Shown: piece by piece, positions 14,039 through 26,583 of the stretch
Layout: every line of letters begins with the position of its first letter
Position numbering within the stretch: the stretch's first letter is position 1
NCBI GenBank assembly: GCA_963580455.1
Contig: OY756957.1
Coordinates: 997,001-1,061,000, forward strand
Length of the DNA stretch: 64,000 bases
Direction: 5' to 3'
Source of the DNA: Euonymus europaeus
Taxonomy: Eukaryota > Streptophyta > Magnoliopsida > Celastrales > Celastraceae
Position numbers and translations under genes: made by a program
The notes under the pieces: generated by a model
The model's input: the letters and a program-made list of their open reading frames with translations, nothing else
Told to the model about the DNA's origin: nothing
Database searches by the model: none

Positions 14039-14050
14039 GCTCTGATACCA
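14039..14050 (-). promoter_or_regulatory. Primer binding site, initiator Met-tRNA type
   Basis: The minus strand reads TGGTATCAGAGC directly after the 5' LTR. This is the classical plant retrotransposon primer site complementary to the 3' end of initiator methionine tRNA. It also fixes the element's orientation. Confidence 0.95.
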
Positions 14051-14280
14051 TGTAAACCAGTCAAGTGTTGCAAGAAACACTATCAGTAAGATGATTTCAT
14101 AAGAAATCTGAAAGCAGAACAAGCTGCGTATCTATATCAGAGGAAAAGTTTCAGTTACAAAGAATGCGGCTCACAGAAGAAAACCTAGCAACATATGTAA
14201 CCTACAAAGAATAAAATAATGAAAAGACTATAAAGACCTCAAAACAAAAAACTACATCATTTTATCACTGTTGTTTAACA
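14051..14280 (-). repeat. 5' LTR of the Copia element
   Basis: This 230-bp copy matches 9787-10016 at all but two positions. It is followed by the AAACC target duplication. The element's promoter should lie here and transcribe leftwards, away from the histidine kinase gene on its right. Confidence 0.95.
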
Positions 14281-16079
14281 AAACCGTACTTTTAACCATA
14301 AATTTTGTTTCTTTGTTTACTAATCCAAACCAAAATAGTTAAACTAATAGAAGCAGACAAATGCTTCTCAATCACTCGCGCGTCCTTCGCACTCGCCGTC
14401 TCGACACGTCACCTAGGTGGACAAAGAAAATTAGAAAACTCTCTCAAATTCTGTGATTGGTAAAGACTTTTGATGATTAGTACATGCAGCACAGAGAACC
14501 AAGAAGAAGCAACATATACACACACACGCATTTATATATGTTTACAGGCATATGCGTGTATCTATCATTCTATCTTTTATACGGTGAATGAGACCAAGGT
14601 GTGATTGAAAGCTGAGGGTTCCTGCAGAGGTGGAGGACTCTGTCTGAATTACGTAAACAAAACAGAGGAACTGTATTTCGTAATAAATAAAGGGATACCC
14701 AGATGGAAATGCCTAGACTTCTCTAATATTTTTGACCTCCATTGGCACATGGCTTCTTGGGTTCCTCTCCTCTCCAAAATTTGTTTGTTTTGTTTTCTCA
14801 TCTGTTGGTTGCCTCACATGCACTCACTTCTCTCTCTTTCACTAAAAAAATGGGCAAAAAATTGAGTCTTTTCAGTTCCTCAACTGGGCTTTTTCTTTTC
14901 TAAAATTCTTTTGAAAAAATATTGACCGAGCAGTTGGAGAGAGATTCCTCAGATCTACAGTGTAAAAAGGTTTATGGGCTTTTGTCAACTTTGGTCGTCC
15001 TTCCTTGCGCAAAGTGTGTGTTTGTGGTTTTGCTTCGGTGGAGTTGGTTTAGATTCCCTTGTAAAGGTCAGTTTCTTGATCGTTCTTGTGTTTTGTAATT
15101 TGATGTTTTTGGTCTTAATCTGGATTCACTTTGATTCAATGTGCAACAAACTGTGCGAGGTGCAATTGTTGGGTTGTCGAAGAATTTGTCTGTTTTTGAT
15201 TGGTTTCGAATTGTTTTTGGCTGATGGATCTCAGTTTGGTAGTATTCCGATAAGGATATGGATTCTTTCTATCAGAATATGGTGTCATTTTAGATAACAG
15301 AAGATTTTCATACGCTTCAAATTTATAATCGGCATGTTTTTTTTCTTCTTCTTTCCACATGATGCTGATTTTGACTGTTGAACATGTTTCTTTCTGTCGC
15401 TGTGACGTTTGAATACCATGTGAGTTGAGATTGTTTACTCTCGGGAATCTCTTCATAATTGTTAGGCGAGGAGGATGTGTAAAATTTTCAATTATGACAA
15501 TTAATTTACAATGCCGCTTATTTTCAATTTTTAATATACAATTCTCTGCTTTGAAATTATAGACAGGTTATTGATACTTTTCGTGGGTGGTAGCATTTCA
15601 TTATGGTTTGATTAGTGTTGCTTTGTAAGAATAATGTTCGTGACTCTTTCTCTTTAATGCTCGTAACTTTTCTTGACTTTGATCTGCACGTATTTCCATC
15701 CGTTCCACCAAAGGTTCTTTTATCACGTAGTATTCATCCAGGTTTCAACTTTCAGGAGTCCTTTTTGCAATTCTGTTGCTTTTGGAAAGATGTTTATTGA
15801 CAAGCTTTTTTTGTTATAAACTTAGATCCTCACTGCGCAATTACATTCTGCAACTCATTTGCTTATGCAGGTCACGAGGTACCCTCAAGTTTATCATCCA
15901 AAAGCAAACTGAAGCGCTTTGTTCTAGCTTATGTAGAGTTTTCTGTGTGTAACTAAAAGTTTCACCGGTTAATATGAAATTTGTCTGTGGATGCGTATGC
16001 TGATGGACAGAATGTGATTTAGTAACATTTTGAAGTTCAACTGTGTTAAAGACTCACTAATCAAACGTAAGTGACACTC
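14281..16079 (+). promoter_or_regulatory. Promoter and 5' UTR (with probable intron) of the histidine kinase gene
   Basis: This 1.8-kb stretch lies between the Copia element and the kinase start codon. A candidate TATA box is at 14533-14538. The leader contains several short upstream frames but no recognisable protein. A 5' UTR intron is likely: a weak donor at about 15067 (AAAG|GTCAGT) and a good acceptor at 15870 (CTTATGCAG|GTCACG). The exact transcription start is not visible. Confidence 0.5.
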
Positions 16080-19000
16080 ATGGTTTGTGAGATGGAGCCG
16101 GATCAAACTGAAGACATGGAAATTGAAGCCCTCCCTTCGATGTGGCCTGAAGATATAGGAACCGAGGGAAAGCCATACAACGTAGAAAAGCCCGGAGGAG
16201 ATCAAGATATGTTGGAAGAAGTCACATTCACGCAAGATGCAACCATAGTTGATTACAAACGTCTTTTAGAGTTGACCAATTATACGGACAAAGGCTCTTC
16301 TCAGCTGGGGTACCTTGTAAAGCACTGGGAGGTGAAGCAGGCAAATGCTGTCCGCCTTCTTCGAGAAGAGCTTGACATCTTAAGCAGACAAAGGGAGGAG
16401 GCAGAGCTTAAGAAGTTGGAGATATTGGAGGAACATCAGTTTGAGGAAGAAAGATATGGTGGCGATAAACGTCCTGTTTCAATACTGGATGAACTTTACG
16501 ATATATGGCAAGATGTGCCTAAAAGGAAAAGTAATGTGGTCATTCCAAGCAAGAGAGTTGAAATGAAAGGTGAGTATGATACTATCTTATACTGGAAGCA
16601 ACGAGCCTTGCATTTAGAGAAAATGTTGGAGACCAGTATCCAAAGAGAGCAGGCACTAATGGAGAAGTTACAGGAAAGTGTTGTAAATTTGGAAAGGCAG
16701 TCCTCACCAGTTGAAGAGTTGTCGCAGATTCTGAAAAGAGCAGATAATTTTTTACATTTTGTGCTTCAAAATGCTCCTGTCGTCATAGGCCATCAGGTAA
16801 TAATGAGTCATAATAGGAGGTAAAATTCTATGACATGCTGTCTGTGAGGATGTTCCATGATGATCCGAGTTTGTGGCTTTGAGCTACTTCATCTGTGAAT
16901 GCTACTGACTAATCTGGATGAGCATGCAGTTAGATGCCCATTTGAAAGCAGCTTTCCTTAAACTAGACTCCATAAGAGTTTGAGTATGATTTCCTCTGTT
17001 GTAGCATATTTTATTCATGATATTCATCTAATAGAGACAATAGGGAGAAGTAACTGAATCATTCTGCGTTTATGATAACTTTGTCTCTTTATTTGCAATG
17101 TTTCCATGTATTAGTATCGACAAATATTCACTGTCCAAAAGGGTAACATTTGGGAATCTTCAATGAGGGTAATTAAGTCTGCAAGATGCGATCTTACTTG
17201 GGTTCAGCTACCCAAAAATTTATTTTCTCCCTATATATATATCCAGGCCTTACTTGCTGGTATATTAAAGGGCTTTGAATTCTTTCATATTATAGCCCGT
17301 ACGGTTGTTTGTGTTTCCATGATTATGAATACATTTTGTCTATATGGGCTAACTTTTCTATTCCTTTTCTTTCAGGATAAAGACTTACGCTATCGCTTTA
17401 TCTATAACCATTTCCCAAGTTTGAATGAGGAGGTAATACATTGCAAATGAAGTTATGTTCAAGGTTTGATAAGATTTTTTTTCGAGGTTTGAAGATTGCC
17501 ATAAGGTTATATTGTTTTTTGAGTTACAATTTTAATTTGGAGTTGGCTTCATTGAGTACTCTCATTGTGAAGTCTTACATTTTTACATAGCATTTTATTT
17601 GTTAATAGCATCTTCTGATTCGAGTTCAAATCATTATTTGCAGTGAGCAATTTAAAAATGCATCGAAGACTTTCCATTTTCTTTTCAGGACATTATAGGG
17701 AAGACAGATGTAGAAATTTTTACTGGAGCTGGTGTCAAGGAATCTCAAGATTTTAAGAGAGAGGTTTTGGAAAAAGGAAAACCTGCAAAAAGAGAAATAA
17801 CTTTTGAGACAGATTTATTTGGATGGAAGACATTTCTCATATATGTGGAACCTGTCTTTAGCAAGGCAGGGGAGACAATTGGTGTTAATTATATGGGAAT
17901 GGAGATAACTGATCAGGTAAACATATTTACTTGTTAAAAATCATAAATAATATTTTCTTGGTCGTTAATCTTCTTTTTGGGAATCAGGTAAGGAAAAGAG
18001 AAAAGATGGCAAAGCTTCGAGAGGAGATAGCAGTGCAAAAGGCCAAAGAAACAGAACTAAACAAAACAATTCATATAACAGGTTTGCTTGTTACAAAAAA
18101 TTTTAGTCAAATAAATTCGAGGAGTTTTTCAGAGCAGCAAAGGCTTACCCTTTATGATATTCGCAGAGGAGACAATGCGAGCAAAACAAATGCTGGCAAC
18201 CATGTCTCATGAGATAAGATCTCCTCTCTCTGGAGTTGTTAGTATGGCTGAGATTCTTTCCAGTACAAACCTCGATCGTGAGCAGAGACAGCTACTGAAT
18301 GTCATGATATCTTCGGGCGATTTGGTCCTTCAACTTATAAATGACATTCTGGACCTTTCCAAGGTTGAGTCAGGTCTGAATTCAGCCCTTTTGCGAGGAA
18401 TATATTTCTAGAATTCATTTTAGTTGACTTAAATGTTAAAATGCCTAAGCAGCTAGGTCTAATAGATCATTTCTATTGTAATGAGATTCCAAATGATCCT
18501 GTAATGGTTGATGGTAATAACCATGGAACATTATTTTTTCATTTTTATTCAAACTTTCAAGGAATTCAAATATAAATGTTCTCCTGTCCAGGAGTTATGA
18601 AGTTGGAAGCTACAAAATTCAGGCCAAGAGAGGTCGTAAAGCATGTACTCCAGACTGCTGCAGCATCACTGCGGAAAATGTTGACCTTGGAAGGAAATGT
18701 AGCTGACGATGTCCCCATTGAGGTAAGAGTCAAAATGCAGGGAAATGGGCCATAGTTAAACAAAGCATAGACGAATTCTTATGAAGTTTTGTCCATGAAT
18801 TTTTCCCTTTCTAAAGTCAACGTACCTGCATATATAACAATTTGATGTACATGTTTTCTCTGTATTTTTATTTAACATGCTCTGTGCTTTGTGGTCAAAT
18901 CATCACTTAGGAATTTATAACAGTTTTTTTCTCTCTTGAAGTTGGCTTTCGAGTTATGTTCTCAACATTATGCATCGATTTCAGGTCATTGGTGACGTTT

Positions 19001-21654
19001 TAAGGATTCGACAAATCCTCACAAACTTGATCAGGTTCGTATCACTCGGAATTCATCAATTTCATATCCACGGCAGTTATTATCTACATTCTAGATAATA
19101 TGCGATGTGTTATAAATATCCTCTTTATCATGTCATAACCTTTAAAATCCTTGCTTTGATCATGTCATATCTTCTGGTTATAGGCAAGTTCAACTAGGGA
19201 CTGATTTTCACAGTGTTGTTCATTTTCTGGGACTAATGACCATGCTGTGTAATGTAGATTTTACTGTGATTTAACGTAATGGATTTTTCTAAGTTTTGAT
19301 TCTTTGATGTTATTTCTAACAAGGATGTGCATGCATGCCTATTTTTTGCTCTTTTTTTTCAAAACTTGCTTACTTATGTTCTTGGTTCTGCTGGAATTCA
19401 TTAGTTTCTGTTACTTGCAGCAATGCAATCAAGTTTACCCATGAAGGAAAGGTAGGAATAAACCTATATGTGATACCAGAGCCTTCTTTTATGAATGGAC
19501 TACACCAGAGGTTGAATGCAGAACAGTCAGTCGCAAATGAGCAGAAAGAAGAGAGTTGTTTATCGACATCTCGAAGTAACAATTTTCAAAACGGTTTTCA
19601 TGGTCACATAAATGGTGAAGGCCTGCTGAACAACGAACCCAGTTCACCTGCCATGGGTATAAATTCCATGGATGGAGATATACAGGATCAACCTCAACCT
19701 GAAACAACAGTGTGGATACGTTGTGATGTATATGACACTGGAATTGGAATTCCCGGTATAAACTTATATTAATGCTTATTTCTGGCTCTTATCAATCCAT
19801 TGAGACATTTCCATCACTAGAGTGCAAGCCCATTTCTGTGGTGAAAAGTACCAATGCATTTTTTATCATCATGTAACAGAGAATGCTCTACCGACTCTAT
19901 TCAAAAAATACATGCAAGCCAGTGCAGATCATGCTCGAAAGTATGGTGGAACAGGACTGGGCCTCGCAATATGCAAACAGCTGGTTAGTTCTTCATTCAA
20001 CAAGCACTTGCATTTAGTTTTTCTTCCAGAGTTTACGTGAACTTGGCAATTTTACGATACCTTTTGCTCCAAAGATGCTTCCTGAAGTCATGACAAGTAC
20101 ATATTCATCCATTAATGACATCCGCTAAAACTAAGTCTCATTATGTTTGGCTGTAGTTGATACAATGCTCGCCAAGTTCTCGACTTTACTCAAATTCATG
20201 TTGTGAAAAATTCGCTACATTTTTAGTGGCTCTCATATTATTATCAAACTTCAGTATGGATATATGGTTCTATTTGTTAATTGCACCATGTCTTTTCACT
20301 GACCTCTGAAGTCTTAATATGCATTTACAATAGGTAGAGCTCATGGGTGGCCGCCTCACAGTGTCCAGCCAAGTGAACCGTGGGTCCACATTTACCTTTG
20401 TTCTACCTTACAAGGTGTCACCAATATGTGATACTTCTGATGACCCTGATGAGCTCTCGGATATGGCTGATCATGATGCCGTAACTGAGGATGTTACTGA
20501 AGGCTTTTTCCAGTTCCAACCCCGCACCCTGGGTACTCTCTTTTCTTCTAACGGATCCACTAGGAATCAAAAATTGCTACCACAGACCCTCAATGGATTT
20601 TCAGAAGATTCCTATTCATTTCCATCCACCAACGTTAGACTAAACGAGACAGTTTCAGTTGAGGATGTTTGTTCTACTGTTGAAGTTGCAGAGACATCTA
20701 AACCAGGAAGTTCACTGAGTCAAAGCCAAGATTCTGATGACAGGAATGCAGTTTGTAGCAAAAAACAGTGTCAATATGGCGGAAATGATTATTTCCGAAA
20801 TCCCGTCACTGATTCCACCTTGCATTCGGAGGCAGACAGACAAGAGGAGGCAACAACGGCAAAGAGAAGTAAACATGAAGGATCATGTCAGAGACAGGAG
20901 AGATCTGATACAAGTTCACCGAGCACGTCCGGTAGCACTGCACCCCAACCACAATCAAAACCTAAAATCCTTCTTGTTGAAGATAACAAGATTAACATAA
21001 TGGTGACACAGACAATGATGAAGCAGTTAGGCCACACCATGGACGTCGTTAATAATGGAGTTGAAGCTGTGCGTGCAGTTCAGTGTCGTAGTTATGATCT
21101 CATTCTGATGGTAATTGCTATGTCCCTTATACTTAGTTATTTAAGTTTCAACACTTCGATGATTTGAGTTGAGAACACGATTCTAAGGTTTAGCAAATGT
21201 TACAATGTGAAATTTCAGGATGTCTGCATGCCAGTTATGGATGGCCTTACAACGACAAGATTAATTCGATCTTTTGAAGAAACCGGGGACTGGGATGCCG
21301 CTGTGAAGGCTGGCATCGACATAAGCAAGTCTTCTACAGATTCTACGCCTTCGGCAAAGCGGACACCAATAATTGCGGTGAGCCCTTCTAGTCTTTCTAC
21401 TTCTCAAGATCGGTGTTATTACAACAACTTCCTATTTTATGAGTTGTGCATTCTCAAAAGTTTCTTATCATCTACTTAGCTACTAATATAATGTGTGCCT
21501 AAGCTGATGGAATCTGGTTGTGCACATGCAGATGACAGCAAATGCGTTGTCTGAGAGTGCTGAAGAATGTTATAAAAATGGTATGGACTCATTTATTTCA
21601 AAGCCTGTCACTTTCCAAAAATTAAAAGAGTGTCTTGAAAAACACTTATTATAA
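16080..21654 (+). CDS. AHK5: Cytosolic hybrid histidine kinase, AHK5/CKI2 class
   Basis: A sensor kinase that autophosphorylates on His and passes the phosphate to its own receiver Asp, feeding His-containing phosphotransfer proteins. In Arabidopsis, AHK5 acts in hydrogen peroxide, ethylene, ABA and stomatal signalling. Twelve coding exons: 16080-16796, 17376-17432, 17689-17916, 17988-18081, 18167-18373, 18592-18722, 18985-19034, 19421-19755, 19880-19983, 20334-21110, 21219-21377 and 21532-21654. They total 993 aa, in frame throughout. Start MVCEMEPD matches the family N terminus. There is no membrane segment. A coiled coil (about residues 80-230) is followed by a PAS-like region (about 225-340). 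HisKA carries [12 protein letters not shown] with His380. ATPase boxes are [18 protein letters not shown] and [11 protein letters not shown]. The receiver starts [11 protein letters not shown], with phospho-acceptor Asp901 ([10 protein letters not shown]) and Lys977 (SKPVT). A Ser/Asn/Gln-rich insert of about 70 residues splits the N box from the G1 box. Confidence 0.95.
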
Positions 21655-22472
21655 GTTCATAAATAGCTCCTGTAAATTGATCCTTGTATAGAAAATGACC
21701 GCATGTCATGAAATTTTTGTTACCCATGTCATGTTCTTAGCAGCAATGAATTAGTTTCCTTTTGTAAGTTGTACAGATATTTTTCAGTTTTTTCTTTTCT
21801 ATTTCCAATATCTTTTTGATATTTTGTGCTTCTAAGAGTCTAAGAAGCTTTGGATCTGACTATGAAGTGTAAAGTAAGTGTTCTGCAATACTACAGGCAT
21901 GCAAGGTAATAGGAAATGTGCAATTATCTTGTTATTTTATCTGAATCAGTACAACAAAAGGATCAATTAATGAACATATTACTATCTACCTACAATCCGA
22001 TAAAATGAAAATGACGCTTATGCTTCTTGTAAAGCGGAAATATAGATTATTATTTTTTATGCAAAGTGTTATGCAGTTAGGTTGAAGTATCTTTGTTTAG
22101 GAAAGAGAGATCAATGAGTTTCCATACAAATCCATACTCATGATGCAAACGCCTTTTTCATGCATATATTCTATCTGAATCTGTGTGGTGTTCGCAGTGT
22201 TCTTTAGGCATGGAACTATATTGAAAAGTTGAATGGATCATATTCAGTTCATCTTTCCCAGTGATCATCAGCCTAAAAATGTCAACTGCCTAGAAAATCA
22301 TTGCAGATTTAGATGAAGAAAAAGGCTCAAGAGTAACATCAGGCTTTGTATCAGTAGAGAAGTAGCCAAAATGAGAAGTTGACTTCATTAAATTAGATTC
22401 ACAAGGGAAAATTCTACAAATACAGTTAGATATGGCTATGTAGGAAATGTAGAGGCAATGAGAAGATCTATG
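21655..22472. other. Convergent intergenic region between the kinase and GLR A
   Basis: These 818 bases should hold the 3' UTRs of the plus-strand kinase and the minus-strand GLR A gene, which end towards each other. AT-rich; several AATAA-like motifs but none assignable with confidence. No gene seen. Confidence 0.6.
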
Positions 22473-25400
22473 TCAATTGTTTTCATGAGTTATATCAAGA
22501 GTTCTTGGCTGTTCTTGATCAGGATTAGCATGTTCAATAATTACTGCCATCTCTTGAGCTTCTTGAACATTTGGACTGGTATAGCCATGGTCAGGAGAAG
22601 GTGTACCCTGTTCTCCAAAGAAAGTGAAACTATGATCATGGCTTGATGGACTTGGAGGGCTGTGGGTGTTTGGAGTGGTATCAACCGGACCCTGGACACT
22701 CCTGTCATTGAATTCACTTTTCTTGAAAGTATGTGAAGAGAGGTCTTTCTGGTTGAAGATCATCAACAAATCAAGGAGTCTACTCCACAGTGAAGGTTTT
22801 GACTCAGAGTACTTTAGGACATGCCTGTGCTCATAAACAAACATTCCTAAAAATATGAGGAGTGCTGCTAGTGAAGCGACTCCAGCAATTAGGAATAAGC
22901 CCCAAAAGCTATTAAGACTAAGCCTACTAGAAGAGACCGAAGTGCTCGAGTCTTGGCAATTGCTTTCATTCGCTAGCCATGCATTCTCAATTTCTTTAAT
23001 TTTATCTCCCTCAGTCACAGTTAATATAGCCCTTGAAACATCAGGTACAAGAGGGGAGTTTCTTGGGAAGACCTGCAAAATCCAGAACAAATCAAATTCA
23101 CAGTTAAACTATGCCTCCCTTTGCGGGAACTTTAAGGCATTGGTTTCAGTAGGAGCTGGCAGGTAGAATTAGAGATTAAGAATAAAAACTCACAAAGCCA
23201 AAGCCTGCAGTTTTAAAAGTTGGTTCAGTCATGGTATATTTGTTGCAATATTTTGCAAGCAGCAGCTTGACATAAGGTACTTCATCAAAAGCAGCTTTTA
23301 TGCCTCCCTTTGCGGTGCCTTTGATGAAGAAATCATGACATTCTTCAACTGAACCATAAACTACTAGCTTTGATTCATGAAAACCCAATCCTTTCAACAG
23401 TTCAAAAACAAAAGAACCTTCTTGATAACCAACATTGTCCCCATTCTTAATAAGCTGATGCACATCAGTAACAGTAGGCTCCAGCCGCTGTACGGTAAGT
23501 AAACTTGCCAGACTGGCAGTGAAGCTTTGTGTGAGAATCAGAACAACAAAGCACCAAACTACAACTACAAATCTAGCCAAGTTGCTCATCACTCTCTCCC
23601 CTGCAAATACAACACAACATTTTCATTGAACTCTGATTCAATGTTAAGGTTCCTCTGTAGTGAACCCATGGCTGTTTGCTTTAAAAAATGACAATAGGAA
23701 ACTTACGATGTGCGAAAATCATGGTTGAAAATGAGAACCAAAAGCTTGTGCCAACTTGATGGGCAGGTGGTCCACGAAAGTCTTCGTTGACCCGGTGTTC
23801 GAGAACCCAGACCACGAACCCGATGAAGACAAAGAAACAAGCACTTGTCACCCAAAGGTCCAATGTCAATGGCTCCAAGAATACCCATGCATTGTAACTC
23901 TGGTTATCTGTGATTGGAACGATCATTGACACACCAGATTCTGTGTATGGCCATGTGAAGTCTACATACTTGGACCTGTTTTCTCTAATTGTTGTATCTC
24001 CCACCACACCATCAAATTCCTGTCCATGAAGAGATGTTTTCATTAGGATCAGTCAAATTAAGTCATGATGGCTTTAATTGTATAGTCCTAACATTCATTT
24101 GTATGGACAGTACTATTGATTGCATGCAATGCAAGTTTGTTGAGGAAAGATTGGAGAAGTTTACCCCAAGATACACTTGATAGACCAAATCATCATAAGT
24201 GGCTTCTTCTCCATTGGGCTGAGCATAGGGGATGAACTCATAAGAAACAGCATATGGTAAAACTTCCATTACAGCATCAAAGATCGCTCTGCAATAACCG
24301 GTGACCTTTTTGGAGTTAGTGATAGGATCTGTTGTCACCTGCACAAACTCAGTGAAACCAGACTTTAAAGGAACTGCTATTCTCAATTTCTTCTCATTTG
24401 TAGGCATTTGCCAACCCTTTGGACTTGATGTGGAATCTCCTGGCCAGATAATCGGTGCAAGAGTGCGGGAGTTGGGAGCAGAATTTGTAGTTGAATTAGA
24501 TGAATTTAGGTTTCTTACAAGTCCTCTCTCTGGTGTCCAAAATCCAACTCCTCTTCCTCCATTTCCATTTATGTTAATTATCTCAAAAGTTGAAGAATCT
24601 AATTCTCCATTGACCAGTTGAAACTCTCCAGAAATTCCTTTAAATGTTGTGCTTAGCAGTACTTGGAGAAGCATTGGACCGTTCTGGGAAATCCCAATCG
24701 ATTCAAGATCAGTTGATGAGTTGGCAGAAACATTAGGGATACTGAAAATCAAGAATTCGGTGGAATTCACTACGATTTCAGCTGCCAGAGCTAGTGCCAT
24801 GGTAGCATCATATGCACGTAACCCAAAAACATTCAGTTCAGCATCGAAAACCGTTGGATTGTCCTGTTGAAACTTCCTCTTCCAACGAACCTTGAACTCT
24901 TCGAGCTCCGTAGTTCTTGGAAGATAAGGTTGAACACCCAATAAGCCTTGCATGGACTCCATGACAGAAGCATTGATTGAACTCAACAAATTGGTCATTG
25001 AAGTTGTCATTATCCAAACATACCCTTCAGCCATCATTCCAACCTCTTTGGCTTTGGTGAAAGCCCTAGATCCCAAAGAAGGCAACATGTGTACTATGAA
25101 CACCCTTGTTTGCATTCTCATTAATTTGTAAAGCTCCGCCTCAATCTCCACATCAGTGGCCAGAGAACTGATAACACTCCGGTAAACAACTCGAGTGTTC
25201 ACTGCTAGTAAGGCATCAGTTAAGTAAGGCACAATTCCTTGTCCGTACTCATTGTCCACGTAAATAAGGACTGCCTCTCGCCACTGAAAAGCTTGTGTGA
25301 TTGCACTAATGGCTGCAACTTGAGAGGAGTCATTTTGGGTGGCTCGAATGAAGTATGCACTGTGAAAAGATGTGAGGGAAGGGCTTGATGCAGTGAAGGT

Positions 25401-26505
25401 TATGGTGGGAACATGAGCTTTGTCTCCAAGTTCAATTATGAAGTTTGCTTGCATTGTTGTTTGAGGACCTAGCATGGCGTGCACTTGCACATTCTTCATC
25501 AAGTCCAAAGCTGTTTGTTTGGAACGAAAGTAAGAAAGGAAATAATTAAAGAACAAATGATTAGCTAAGACTCAAAAAGCTCTTGTCATTTGCTTATGTA
25601 GATCCTGATCAGATCATCGGTGTTTCTTTATGTTTTATTTGAAACAATTACTGGAACAAAATTTTGATAATTAAGTTAAGAATTAGAAAGAGAAAATTAT
25701 ATTATTTTTTCAGTAGTTCAAAGTCAAATATGTGTCTGTTGGGATCATCCACTACTTGGAGTCGGAGATCAATAAAGTATCAGAAGGAACAGCTAGCAGC
25801 CTAGCAAGGAAGAAATTTTTAGTTATTGATTAAATATCAGTATCTAAACAAATCAACTGTTTAATATATATATATATATATATATTATATATTGTTAGTC
25901 AATGCTTTATATTAGTTGAGAAGCAAAGATATGTAGACACACACACACATATATTCTCTTTCAGAGATGCACAGTTTTTTCTATTTGGGATTGCACAAGA
26001 GGACATTATTTTTTCTAAATTTCTCAGACTCTGAAAATTGTTTGCAAGCCATTGCTATTGCATCTCAGAACAAGAAGACATTGTTTTGAAATTATGAACC
26101 TAATTTAGTCGAATCCAAACTCGAACCAAACCTAGTTGTCTGTTGTCTGTGAGGATTGACATGCAACTAAATCTAGTTGACTTTGAACTGAACTAGTTTA
26201 GAGAGAGAGAGAGAGAATTAACCTGCTGAAGCTGCATCAACAACACCTCCATTGGAGTCCCTAGAATTCAAGACAAGCCTGGTTTTATAGTCTGCATGTG
26301 AGGCATAGAAATCTGAGAGAGCCATATTGATGCAGCTCAAACTCATCTTCCCAAGTCCTGTTTCCAGGTCAAGAACAACTCCAACATTAACTTGGATTGA
26401 TGTTGTGTTGTTCTGTGCCAAACCCATTAATCTTGTAAAAACAAGAATCGACAAAGAAAGGAAGACAAAGAAAGAAGAAATCTTGGCAGGGTCACTCTTC
26501 CACAT
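22473..26505 (-). CDS. Glutamate receptor-like channel, clade II (GLR2.7-like), gene A
   Basis: A plant ionotropic glutamate receptor homologue: a ligand-gated cation channel, usually in the plasma membrane. Exons: 26505-26223, 25510-24165, 24019-23707, 23600-23194 and 23072-22473; 982 aa. Order: signal peptide (hydrophobic to about residue 30, ending GLAQNN); amino-terminal Venus-flytrap domain (VNVGVVLDLETG, GPQTTMQANFI, WREAVLIYVDNEYGQG); S1 half of the ligand domain (LRIAVPLKSGFTEFV); TM1 (LDLWVTSACFFVFIGFVVW); pore loop FWFSFSTMIFAHRE; TM3 with SFTASLASLLTVQ; S2; TM4 (FWGLFLIAGVASLAALLIF); and a cytosolic tail with the clade motif DHSFTFFGEQGTPSPDHG. Odd point: the conserved GYCIDVF of S1 reads GYCRAIF here. 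First (downstream-most) gene of a three-gene tandem array with B and C. Confidence 0.95.
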
Positions 26506-26572
26506 ATTTGACAGTTTGGGCTTCGGAGGGGGAAGATGTGTTGTTCAGGCTCTAATTAGGAAAATACGCTAA

Positions 26573-26583
26573 ATATATATATA
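26573..26583 (-). promoter_or_regulatory. TATA box candidate of GLR A
   Basis: An ATATATATATA stretch about 70 bp upstream of the GLR A start codon, on the correct strand and at a plausible distance for a short leader. Confidence 0.5.

Larger units (their letters stand above)
9787..14280 (-). mobile_element. Ty1/Copia LTR retrotransposon, complete ends but defective RNase H
   Basis: A 4,494-bp element in minus orientation. Both LTRs are 230 bp, start TGTAAACC and end TTTAACA (plus-strand reading), and differ at two positions. The flanks carry a 5-bp target duplication AAACC at 9782-9786 and 14281-14285. The primer binding site (TGGTATCAGAGC, minus strand) and polypurine tract are both in place. 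The internal gag-pol frame is open from gag through reverse transcriptase. It then breaks at a deletion that removed most of RNase H. About 0.9 percent LTR divergence indicates a recent insertion. Confidence 0.95.
9435..14286. mobile_element. Possible small TIR transposon into which the Copia element inserted
   Basis: The left end at 9435 reads AGTTTTTGAAAATCGGATCG. The complement of the DNA just right of the Copia element, joined to the flank on its left, reads GGTTTGGAAAGCTGGACCGA. The two share a G/T-rich start, a GAAA block and a CGGA/CCGA core, resembling ends of small nonautonomous plant DNA transposons. Without the Copia copy the element would be about 360 bp with an AT-rich centre. 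The match is imperfect and no target duplication could be set, so this is tentative. Confidence 0.3.

Noticed and set aside
14039..14050. Part of a tRNA gene (TGGTATCAGAGC)
   Set aside because: It is the retrotransposon primer binding site next to the LTR; no cloverleaf could be made around it.
24163..25556. GLR A second exon read as a separate gene starting in MFFNYFLSYF
   Set aside because: The first residues are intron; the acceptor at 25511-25512 joins exon 1 in phase.
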